In this document: positions 34,942-42,590 of the stretch, piece after piece
Numbering within the stretch: the first letter of the stretch is position 1
Layout of the letters: each line of letters begins with the position of its first letter
Origin: Candidatus Kapaibacterium sp.
GTDB lineage: Bacteria; Bacteroidota; Ignavibacteria; Kapaibacteriales; UBA7675
Direction of reading: 5' to 3'
Assembly (NCBI GenBank): GCA_028284775.1
Contig: JANQRB010000103.1
Span: forward strand, 1 to 64,000
Length of the DNA stretch: 64,000 bases
Notes under the pieces: generated by a model
Seen by the model: only the letters and a program-made list of their open reading frames with translations
The model's database searches: none
Told to the model about the DNA's origin: nothing
Made by a program: the position numbers and the translations under genes

Positions 34942-35817
34942 TCAGCGCCTTTTTTTCCGCAGCAGCAGTCGCGTTTTGGTCCACAACCGGAGCGCGGTGA
35001 GAATTTTGTGCGAGGTCGTCACCGAGATGCGCTTGGCAAAGACATCGAAGTTGTTCATTTCGATTTTTTCAAGCAGACGGTAGTAGATGGCGTCCATAAT
35101 TTCAGCCGCGAACATGGTGCGTTTTTCGTCGGGCCGCAAGGCTGCGCGGGCGCGATGGTAGTATTCGCGCACCCGACGAGACTGAAAGTGCATCAGAGCG
35201 ACAAAGTTGTCATTGTACCTTTCGGCCAGGATATCTTCGTCGGTCACGCCAAAACGCCGCATATCTTCCTGCGGCAGATAGATCCTGCCGCGTTCCTTGT
35301 CGCCGCTGATGTCGCGCAATATGTTGGTGAGTTGCAAGGCATACCCCAGATTGACGGCGTATTCCTTGGTTTCATCGTACTTATAGCCGAATATTTCGAT
35401 ACACATCAAGCCGACAATGCTTGCCACGCTGTAGCAGTAGTCCTTCAGATCGTCGAAACTCTCATATCGCGACTGAAGCAGGTCCCGTTCACAGCCGTCG
35501 ATCAGGGTGTGCATATACTGCTTCGGAATGGCGAAACGCTTCACGACAGATGAGAGCGGCCGAAGCACCGGGTGCTGTGAAGTATCGTTGTAGCATTTTT
35601 CGACTTCGTCGCGCCACCAATTCAGGCGTTCGCGCTTTTTGGCAATAATCTCGGCATCGTAGCTGCTGGGCTCTGCATCGACAATGTCGTCGGTGTAGCG
35701 ACAAAAGGCGTAAACGTGGTGCATCGCCTCGCGCTCGGCTTTGGGCAAAAAGGAAAATGAATAGAAGAAACTGGTAGTTTGTTGCTCGGGCAGATATTGA
35801 TTAGTGTCGGACGGCAT
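34942..35817 (-). CDS. hpnD: Presqualene diphosphate synthase (HpnD-type squalene/phytoene synthase)
   Basis: 291 residues. The first Asp-rich motif is in AFCRYTDDIVDA, and the second in YALQLTNILRDISGDKERGRIYLP. The start SFFYSFSFLPKAEREAMHHVYAFCR fits HpnD. In the HpnCDE route HpnD condenses two farnesyl diphosphates to presqualene diphosphate. It starts 2 bases after the hpnC stop, and the pair supports this route over phytoene synthesis, which is the alternative for such enzymes. The FAD enzyme HpnE and a squalene cyclase are not in the window. Confidence 0.85.
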   Translation of the reverse strand: MPSDTNQYLPEQQTTSFFYSFSFLPKAEREAMHHVYAFCRYTDDIVDAEPSSYDAEIIAKKRERLNWWRDEVEKCYNDTSQHPVLRPLSSVVKRFAIPKQYMHTLIDGCERDLLQSRYESFDDLKDYCYSVASIVGLMCIEIFGYKYDETKEYAVNLGYALQLTNILRDISGDKERGRIYLPQEDMRRFGVTDEDILAERYNDNFVALMHFQSRRVREYYHRARAALRPDEKRTMFAAEIMDAIYYRLLEKIEMNNFDVFAKRISVTTSHKILTALRLWTKTRLLLRKKRR

Positions 35818-35819
35818 AA

Positions 35820-36761
35820 TCAGCCTTTCATCCTGCTGGGAATAAGAAAGTGCGGCATCGCTTTACCAATAATTTGACAATAATCCCATTTATTCAAGGC
35901 CGGTCGCCGATTGCGAATGTTGGCGCCCAGATCTTCTGCTTTCCGCAAAATTGCGAGGCCGCCCTGGTGTACTACAGCCAACTCTGCTCGAAGCCGGTGC
36001 TGCGGTATCAAAGCGAAGAGCGCGACGCCGCGATCGAAATAGGAGCGCGTTAGGCCGTATAGCTCACTCAAACAATTGGCGAATGCCGCAGGGAAGTTAG
36101 CGGAAAATTCGGCAGATGTCAAGCTATCTCCGCTAAGCCGGTGTCGTTCCATAATTTCACGGGGAATATAGACTCTTCCCTTAGCCAGATCGCGGGAAAA
36201 ATCCTGCCAGAAATTGGCTAATTGAAGACCGGTGCAGATCGCATCGGAGTAGCGAGCTCGTTGCTCCGTGTGCAGTCCGAAAATCCGCAGCACCAGCTCG
36301 CCGACCGGATTGGCAGAGTTTTCACAGTAGGCTTCAAGGTCGGCCATAGTTTCCGGCTGTATGAAGCGGACATCCGACCGGAAGGCACGCAGCAGTCTTC
36401 GAAAGGGATCGGCCGGAATGGCCAGCTCCCGCCTGGTGTAGGCGAGCGCTGTAAATATCGGATTGCCGCCAGAATCCGTATCCAGCAATGCCTCCAGGCC
36501 GTTCAGGGCTTCAATTCGCCCGGCATCGCTGATTTCCAGCTCTTCATCGGCCAGGTCGTCGGCGACACGTGCAAAGGCATAAACATGGTGCATGTGCGCC
36601 TGCAAGCTGCGCGGCACTAGAAGAGATGCAACCGGAAAATTTTCGTAGTGACCGCGAGCCAGAGAGCGGCAAAACTGCCTGGCATCGGTAAGCGAGCTGA
36701 CATGCAGCTTGCCGCCTGATGGACTGCAAAGGTCGAGAAGCTGATTCCGGCTGAGTTTCAT
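35820..36761 (-). CDS. hpnC: Hydroxysqualene synthase (HpnC-type squalene/phytoene synthase)
   Basis: 313 residues from ATG 36761; a TTG four codons upstream is the alternative. The segment CRSLARGHYENFPVASLLVPRSLQ is typical of HpnC. The first Asp motif is reduced to AFARVADDLADE and the second reads LQLANFWQDFSRDLAKGRVYIP. HpnC converts presqualene diphosphate to hydroxysqualene, which HpnE reduces to squalene for hopanoids or sterol-like lipids. A terminator of the upstream foldase gene lies just before it, so hpnC-hpnD form their own unit. Confidence 0.85.
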   Translation of the reverse strand: MKLSRNQLLDLCSPSGGKLHVSSLTDARQFCRSLARGHYENFPVASLLVPRSLQAHMHHVYAFARVADDLADEELEISDAGRIEALNGLEALLDTDSGGNPIFTALAYTRRELAIPADPFRRLLRAFRSDVRFIQPETMADLEAYCENSANPVGELVLRIFGLHTEQRARYSDAICTGLQLANFWQDFSRDLAKGRVYIPREIMERHRLSGDSLTSAEFSANFPAAFANCLSELYGLTRSYFDRGVALFALIPQHRLRAELAVVHQGGLAILRKAEDLGANIRNRRPALNKWDYCQIIGKAMPHFLIPSRMKG

Positions 36762-36773
36762 CGGCGATTCCAA

Positions 36774-36812
36774 ATAAAAATCCCTCCCGCACTACAGTGG
36801 GCGGGAGGGATT
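36774..36812 (-). terminator. Rho-independent terminator of the PpiD-like gene
   Basis: AATCCCTCCCGC and GCGGGAGGGATT (within 36779-36812) form a 12-bp stem with an 8-10-base loop. On the minus strand it is followed by TTTTTATTT, and it lies 31 bases after the stop of the foldase gene. Confidence 0.85.
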
Positions 36813-36842
36813 GTCAGCTTCGCTGCCCCGTATGATGGAGCG

Positions 36843-39005
36843 CTAATTATTGAAGAACTGACCGCGATTATCGACGATATCGGCGCTCTCCCGCTCATCA
36901 GCGATCCAACGGAAAAATGCCTGACGCTTCAGTCCTTCGCTTACCGTGGTCATTATGCTGTCGCGATTGGTGGCGTAGCCCGATGCGTCGGCATCCTCGC
37001 GATTGAGAACACGCAAAAAGAAGGCGCTCCGTTCACCTTTGATGGCCTTGGAAACTTCGCCCACCGGCAACGTAAAGGCTGTCGCGGTGAAGGCGTATTC
37101 CTGGCCGAGACCGGGGACGCTGCCGTTGTCTTTGACCGACACCGTCCCGCTTTCGATAGCGGAATCCGCCGGAGTGTAACTCAGCAGAGAAGGTATGTTC
37201 TGGATATCTCCGGCAATAGCCGATATGCGTTCAAGAGCTTTGTCGACTTTCTTTTGCTGCAGTACCTTACTGCGGATTTGCTGCATCACTTCATCAAAGG
37301 GCTTGACACCTTCTTCGCGAACTTCAACCAGACGGGCTACTACACGACCAAAACCCTTGATATCCATTGTTTCGGTCAGATCGCCTTCAGAAGCGCCAAA
37401 AGCAAAGCTGCTCAAGGCCCGTGACCCCAAAATAGGCTGATTCTCGAAAAAGAGCGCCGTTTCGCGCGGAGTCAGGTTGAAATATTTGGCGGCGGAGTCG
37501 AAGTTTTCGCCATTCTGAACCCGCTCGAGAAATTCGCGAGCATCACGCAGAACGCTCCGTTTGGTATGGCGGCTGACCCGTGGTACAATGCTGATTTCGC
37601 TGTACTGGACTTCTTCAGCCGAACGGTCATGGACCTTGATGATATGATAGCCAAAGGTTGTTTTGACCGGTCCGACTATAGCACCCAAAGGAGCGTCGAA
37701 TGCAGCATCGGCGAACTCCTTGACCATTTGTTCACGTGGGAAATAGCCAAGGTCGCCACCATTGCGTTGGGCCGAAGGATCATCGGAAAGTGTCCGCGCC
37801 ATCAACTCGAAATTTTCGCCGTCCTGCGCGCGCTGCAGAATTCCCTGGGCGACTTCAAGGACGCTGTCCTGATTGTCTTCGGTCGTATTCAGCAATATAT
37901 GACTCGCGTGGGTCAACTCCTGCTCGCCGTCGCGCCGCGCTTCCATTTTGAAAAAATAGGTGCCGTCGGGCAAGACCACCGGACCGATGACTTCACTATC
38001 GGCAAGGGAAGCGATATAGCGGCGTTTTGTTTCCGGAATCGAGGTAATCGAGGCAAAATTGTTCGTCTTGCCGCTATATTCCAAACGATAGCGATCGAAG
38101 GCCGCAGCACGTTCCTCTAACGTGGCATTAGCCTTAAATGCTTCGGCAAGCCGGTCTTCTTTTTTCTTGGCCGTAGCCGAGTCGCGTTCGGAGGGTTTTT
38201 CCTCGAAGGACACATATCGCAATTTGCGCGCCGGCTGCTGCTCAAATTCGTCGGGGTGCTCATCGTAGTACTTTTTGAGATCGGCGTCGCTGATTTCGAC
38301 GTCATCGTCATTGATTCGCTGAATCCGCAGGGCCAGATACTCAACCTGCGCCGAGCTGTTTTCAACCGCATACTGCCGTTCCAGGTAGGCCTCGGGCACC
38401 GATCCGATTGTAACTGCAACCACATTCTGAAGCTTTTCCTCACGGCGCGTCTGGCGAATGTAATCTTCAACGTCGATCAGCATTTCCTGGAATTCCAGCA
38501 CACGCTGGCGACTTTGTCCAAGGTCCGATTGCAGGAAACTGGGATTGGTAACAACATTGTAGTAGAGATTTTCATCGAAGGTTCCGGCGGAATCGACAAA
38601 CATTTGTCGCAAATACTGCGGCGGATCGTCAAGAATAACATCGCGAATCTCGTCGTTCGTCACCTCGATGCCGAGCTGTTCGGCATTCTGCCGCAACAGA
38701 ATTTCGCGTACCTTCTGATCCCAGACACGGTCACGGATCGTGGCTTCATCTACTTCCGCATCGGCACGGCCCTGCTGTGCATTGAGCGAGCGCGTGCGGT
38801 CCATCTCTTCATCGACCGCCTGCCGAAATTCGTAGAGCAGGATCTTTTCTCCGTTAATAATGCCTACAGGAGCCGCGAGATCGTTCTGTCCCTGGTCCCA
38901 ACTGGAAATATCAGCGTCCGATATTACCATAAAAAGTATGAAAAACACCGCGATCGCTGCCAAGCCATAGGGCGACATCTCGCGAATTTTCGCCATCGTT
39001 GCCAT
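36843..39005 (-). CDS. PpiD/SurA-type membrane-anchored peptidyl-prolyl isomerase
   Basis: 720 residues from ATG 39005, which follows AGGAGG by 11 bases; Met4 is an alternative start. One membrane helix (about residues 13-29) anchors it in the inner membrane with the rest in the periplasm. A SurA_N/PpiD chaperone region (about 35-345) is followed by one parvulin domain (about 355-455: THASHILLNTTEDN, GGDLGYFPREQMVKEF, VGPVKTTFGYHIIKVHDR). A second, degenerate parvulin-like segment and a C-terminal helix complete it. It helps fold outer-membrane and exported proteins. This would serve the many T9SS cargo and lipoproteins encoded here. Confidence 0.9.
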   Translation of the reverse strand: MATMAKIREMSPYGLAAIAVFFILFMVISDADISSWDQGQNDLAAPVGIINGEKILLYEFRQAVDEEMDRTRSLNAQQGRADAEVDEATIRDRVWDQKVREILLRQNAEQLGIEVTNDEIRDVILDDPPQYLRQMFVDSAGTFDENLYYNVVTNPSFLQSDLGQSRQRVLEFQEMLIDVEDYIRQTRREEKLQNVVAVTIGSVPEAYLERQYAVENSSAQVEYLALRIQRINDDDVEISDADLKKYYDEHPDEFEQQPARKLRYVSFEEKPSERDSATAKKKEDRLAEAFKANATLEERAAAFDRYRLEYSGKTNNFASITSIPETKRRYIASLADSEVIGPVVLPDGTYFFKMEARRDGEQELTHASHILLNTTEDNQDSVLEVAQGILQRAQDGENFELMARTLSDDPSAQRNGGDLGYFPREQMVKEFADAAFDAPLGAIVGPVKTTFGYHIIKVHDRSAEEVQYSEISIVPRVSRHTKRSVLRDAREFLERVQNGENFDSAAKYFNLTPRETALFFENQPILGSRALSSFAFGASEGDLTETMDIKGFGRVVARLVEVREEGVKPFDEVMQQIRSKVLQQKKVDKALERISAIAGDIQNIPSLLSYTPADSAIESGTVSVKDNGSVPGLGQEYAFTATAFTLPVGEVSKAIKGERSAFFLRVLNREDADASGYATNRDSIMTTVSEGLKRQAFFRWIADERESADIVDNRGQFFNN

Positions 39006-39045
39006 TTCCGGGAGTTCCTCCTGTATATTCCTCTTGGATTCAGTG

Positions 39046-39052
39046 CAAAATA
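39046..39052 (-). promoter_or_regulatory. Candidate -7 element of the PpiD-like gene
   Basis: TATTTTG on the minus strand (context CCAATATTTTGCAC), 40 bases before the ATG at 39005. The same TATTTTG core lies before rpsA. Confidence 0.3.
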
Positions 39053-39140
39053 TTGGCGCCTGTCGCTCGTAATCCTAATCCCTGTCTTTTGCAGGATTGG
39101 CCACGCCGTAGAGGGACCATTTAAAAAAATGTAAACCGCA

Positions 39141-39165
39141 AAATTACGGATATCGAACGTAATTT
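39141..39165. promoter_or_regulatory. Inverted repeat in the divergent ppiD-like/MBL promoter region
   Basis: AAATTACG (39141-39148) and CGTAATTT (39158-39165) are perfect inverted arms separated by 9 bases, in the 240-base gap between divergent genes. It could be a dimeric regulator site or simply two back-to-back promoter boxes (each arm contains CGTAATTT). Confidence 0.35.
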
Positions 39166-39245
39166 ACAATGCACAATCGGCAGTGGAGCTTTTTCGAACG
39201 ATTAGCTACTCTTATTATTTTTTTCATCGCTTTCGCCCGTGATTT

Positions 39246-40100
39246 ATGATAATAGGCAACTTCCGCGTTGAACTTCTCGAAACCGGCAGCTTTGGCCTCG
39301 ATGGGGGCGCAATGTTCGGCGTTGTACCGAAAAATCTCTGGTCGCGTGCCTATGATTCGGGCGACGAACAGAATCGAATACCGATGAGCGCCCGAGCGCT
39401 CCTGATCGTGACGCCGGAGCGTCGCATTTTAGTCGATACCGGCAACGGTCATAAGTACGATGCCAAGTTTGCTTCTATTTACAAGATCGATAACTCGCAG
39501 CATACCTTGGCGGCTTCCCTTAGAGTTCATGGTCTGGCAGCAGCCGACATCACTGACGTCATTCTCACCCATCTTCATTTTGATCACGCGGGCGGGGCAA
39601 CCGCAGAGAGAAATGGCCGCCTGGAGGCGACATTTTCCAATGCCCGCTACTTTGTACAGCGTGAGCAGCTCGACTGGGCGCGTCATGCGACTCTCAAAGA
39701 TCGGGCTTCCTTTGTGCCGGACAATTACGAACCTCTGGTTGCCGCCGGACTGCTGGAGACCCTTGATGGCGCCGGCGAACTTTTCGAAGGCATCGAAGTG
39801 ATCCCGGTTCACGGCCATACCCGGGCTTTGCAAATGGTCAAAGTCAGGGCTGATGACGCAACACTGCTCTTTTGTTCGGATCTTTGTCCGACCTCGGCGC
39901 ATCTGCGTGTGCCCTTTGTGATGGGCTACGATAATTATCCGCTGACAAGTATCGAAGAGAAAGAGCGTTTCTGGCCCCAGGCCTACGAAGAGCAATGGAT
40001 GATATGTTTTCAGCATGATGCCTTTATGCAGGCCGCGTTCATCGCCGCCGGGCCTAAGGGCTTTCAGACGGGCGAACCCGTTTCACTCAGCACTGTGTAG
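39246..40100 (+). CDS. MBL-fold metallo-hydrolase (lactonase-like)
   Basis: 284 residues. The metal site HxHxDH is HLHFDHAGG, with further ligands in VHGHTRALQ, the Asp of LFCSDLCPT, and the His of CFQHDAFM. The N-terminal part (MFGVVPKNLWSRAY ... LLIVTPERRILVDTGNG) resembles the AHL-lactonase/YtnP-like branch. Two metal ions would be bound, and an ester, lactone or similar bond cleaved in the cytoplasm. The substrate is not known; quorum-signal lactones are only one possibility. The following Rieske gene begins 38 bases later. Confidence 0.85.
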   Translation: MIIGNFRVELLETGSFGLDGGAMFGVVPKNLWSRAYDSGDEQNRIPMSARALLIVTPERRILVDTGNGHKYDAKFASIYKIDNSQHTLAASLRVHGLAAADITDVILTHLHFDHAGGATAERNGRLEATFSNARYFVQREQLDWARHATLKDRASFVPDNYEPLVAAGLLETLDGAGELFEGIEVIPVHGHTRALQMVKVRADDATLLFCSDLCPTSAHLRVPFVMGYDNYPLTSIEEKERFWPQAYEEQWMICFQHDAFMQAAFIAAGPKGFQTGEPVSLSTV

Positions 40101-40137
40101 ATTAAAGCTGTCGCTTTGTTCACTTTTTCCGAATGCT

Positions 40138-40527
40138 ATGCAGGACTTTCCGGCCATCGAGTTTCCCGAACGAATCGTCAACGGCGTAAGCTACCTCCAG
40201 GTTTGTCAGCTCCGCGATATTCCGCAGAAACGGGGCAAGAACATCTACTTCGATGAAGAAACACAAATCGCCATATTCAGCGTGGCGGGAAAATTATTTG
40301 CCGTGTCGAATATCTGTCCGCATCAGCATGCGGCCGTCCTCGCCGAAGGCCTGATTGACGATCTGACGATCACCTGCCCGCTCCATGGCTGGATGTATTC
40401 GCTCGAAAATGGCAAAGCTCTTGGCGGCGGCGCCCGACTGAAAACGTATAAGGTCTTTTGTGAAGAAGAGAAGGTCTATCTGGAAAAGCCCCAGCCTGTG
40501 GAGCCCAAGTGGATTAGGGACTGGTGA
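40138..40527 (+). CDS. Soluble Rieske [2Fe-2S] ferredoxin-like protein
   Basis: 129 residues from ATG 40138. The frame is open upstream, but those residues overlap the previous gene and are not family-like. Ligands are Cys60-Pro-His62 and Cys80-Pro-Leu-His83. The disulfide cysteines are absent, so this is the low-potential, NirD/biphenyl-ferredoxin type, unlike the two exported Rieske proteins in this window. It probably donates electrons to a partner enzyme in the cytoplasm. queG starts one base after its stop and is a possible user of its electrons; that is inference. Confidence 0.9.
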   Translation: MQDFPAIEFPERIVNGVSYLQVCQLRDIPQKRGKNIYFDEETQIAIFSVAGKLFAVSNICPHQHAAVLAEGLIDDLTITCPLHGWMYSLENGKALGGGARLKTYKVFCEEEKVYLEKPQPVEPKWIRDW

Positions 40528-40528
40528 G

Positions 40529-41527
40529 ATGAACACAAGCGGACGGCGGCTTGCCGAACGTACGGCGCGGGTCAAAGCAGCAGCGACCCGCCTGGGCTTC
40601 GATGCTGTCGGCATTGCACGCGCTGACACACTCGGCCCAGACTATGTCCGCTATCGGCAGTGGCTCGACAAGGGCTATCACGCTACCTTGGCCTATATGG
40701 ATCGGAACTATGACAAGCGCGAAGATCCGCGCCGTATTGTTCCGGGTGCTCGGTCGCTTGTCGTAGTCGGCCAGAATTATTACACGCCTCACCAGCACGA
40801 TGCCAGCAGCGATGGCGGAAAAATTGCCCGCTATGCCTGGGGCGACGACTATCATGACGTTATGCCGCCCCGCCTGCGATCTCTTGCCTCCGTACTGCAG
40901 GAAATCGATCCTGAAGCGGAAAGCAGGGTTTATACCGATACCGGTCCCGTCCTCGAAAAGCAGTGGGCCGTACGTGCCGGTCTGGGCTGGCAGGGGAAAC
41001 ACAGCAATGTTATTTCGCGCAGCATCGGTTCATGGTTTTTCATCGGTGTGGTCATCAGCACGATTGAACTGGAAGCGGACAGCCCGATCGAAGACTATTG
41101 CGGTACCTGCAGCGCCTGCATCGATGCCTGCCCGACGAATGCAATCGTCGAACCCTATGTAGTCGATGCCGGCAAATGTCTATCGTATTGGACGATCGAA
41201 ACCAAGCCGGACGTCGAAATTCCATTGACTATCGTCGGACAAATGGAAGGCTGGCTGTTCGGCTGCGATATCTGTCAGGACGTCTGCCCCTGGAATCGTT
41301 TTCAGCAGGATTGTGGGGAAGAGCGCTTCGAACCACGGCTGGGCGAGACCGAGCTGTCCGGTGAATACCTGGAGTCGTTGCGTCAGGAAGACTTCAGTAC
41401 GCGTTTCCGCAAGAGCCCGCTCAAGCGCAGCAAGCTGGCCGGACTTCAGCGCAATGCCAGGGCGGTAAGTACCTGGCGGCGGCTCACGGCCTACGAAAGC
41501 GACACCGACCAGTCTACAATAAAATAG
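40529..41527 (+). CDS. queG: Epoxyqueuosine reductase QueG
   Basis: 332 residues from ATG 40529, one base past the preceding stop. Two [4Fe-4S] clusters are marked by CGTCSACIDACPTNAI and CDICQDVCPWN. RARADTLGPD-like and RPGARSLVVVGQNYY segments, plus LGWQGKHSNVISR, belong to the cobalamin-binding QueG family. It reduces epoxyqueuosine to queuosine at tRNA position 34. The C-terminal HEAT-like region of longer homologues is missing, which is common. The adjacent Rieske protein could supply electrons. Confidence 0.95.
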   Translation: MNTSGRRLAERTARVKAAATRLGFDAVGIARADTLGPDYVRYRQWLDKGYHATLAYMDRNYDKREDPRRIVPGARSLVVVGQNYYTPHQHDASSDGGKIARYAWGDDYHDVMPPRLRSLASVLQEIDPEAESRVYTDTGPVLEKQWAVRAGLGWQGKHSNVISRSIGSWFFIGVVISTIELEADSPIEDYCGTCSACIDACPTNAIVEPYVVDAGKCLSYWTIETKPDVEIPLTIVGQMEGWLFGCDICQDVCPWNRFQQDCGEERFEPRLGETELSGEYLESLRQEDFSTRFRKSPLKRSKLAGLQRNARAVSTWRRLTAYESDTDQSTIK

Positions 41528-41611
41528 GCGGTTAATGGTCTCATCCCCCTGTTCTGCGGCTATGCCGGCAAAATTGTTGTCCTTACACATTTCAGTTAAT
41601 ATGCACTAGCT

Positions 41612-42565
41612 ATGGAAGATGCCAGCAAACGAATCGCGATAATCGGCTCTGGGCCCGCCGGTTTCACGGCTGCGCTGTATGCTTCGCGCGCCAATCTGGA
41701 TGTAATGGTTTTCGAAGGCGACCGTCCCGGCGGCCAGCTCACCATAACGACCGATGTCGAAAACTATCCCGGTTTCCCGGATGGCATTATGGGCCCGGAA
41801 ATGATGGAAGTATTTCGTAAGCAGGTGCACCGCTTTGGCGCCAAATCCATCTACGAAACAATAACCTCGCTGGAATACGGTGAACCCTTTACCTTGGTAT
41901 CCGATCGCGGCACACGCTATCAGGCCGACGCCGTCATCGTGGCGACCGGCGCCAGCGCCAAACTGCTCGGCGCGCCGGGCGAAGACGAGTATATGGGCTA
42001 TGGCATATCCGCCTGCGCTACCTGCGACGGTTTCTTCTTTCGTGAAAAAGATGTCTTGGTTGTCGGCGGCGGCGATACCGCCATGGAAGAGGCCCTGTTT
42101 CTGACCAAACACTGCAAGTCCGTGACGATTGTGAACCGGACTCAGAATTTTCGCGCCTCCAAGATTATGCTGCAGCGGGCGCAGAAAAATGCCAAAATCA
42201 GCTTTTTGCTTGACACCGTCATCGATGAGTTTGTCGGCACGACGGAAAACAAGATTAAGAATCTGACCAGTGTCAAAATGCGCAATACGGCCAATGGAGA
42301 GCAGTGGGTGAAAGAAATCGATGGAGTCTTCATCGGCATTGGCCACCGTCCCAATACCGATCTATTCGCCGGCAAACTGGACATGGATGAAGTCGGTTAC
42401 ATCAAGACCAAGGCTGATTGCAGCTACACCAATGTTCCCGGCGTCTTTGCCTGCGGCGACGCCCAGGATGCAGTGTATCGACAGGCGGTAACGGCTGCAG
42501 GCTCGGGTTGTATGGCCGCTATTGATGCAGAGCGCTGGCTCGAGCAACAGGCCCACGCAGACTGA
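41612..42565 (+). CDS. trxB: Thioredoxin reductase
   Basis: 317 residues. The FAD site is IIGSGPAGFTAALYA, the redox-active pair is in ACATCDGFF (CATC), and the NADPH site is VVGGGDTAMEEAL. GVFACGDAQDAVYRQAVTAAGSGCMAA closes the FAD domain. It reduces thioredoxin with NADPH in the cytoplasm. It is convergent with the OmpA-family gene, 25 bases apart. Confidence 0.96.
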   Translation: MEDASKRIAIIGSGPAGFTAALYASRANLDVMVFEGDRPGGQLTITTDVENYPGFPDGIMGPEMMEVFRKQVHRFGAKSIYETITSLEYGEPFTLVSDRGTRYQADAVIVATGASAKLLGAPGEDEYMGYGISACATCDGFFFREKDVLVVGGGDTAMEEALFLTKHCKSVTIVNRTQNFRASKIMLQRAQKNAKISFLLDTVIDEFVGTTENKIKNLTSVKMRNTANGEQWVKEIDGVFIGIGHRPNTDLFAGKLDMDEVGYIKTKADCSYTNVPGVFACGDAQDAVYRQAVTAAGSGCMAAIDAERWLEQQAHAD

Positions 42566-42590
42566 TAAGTCTCGCCGGAATCGCTGCGTC

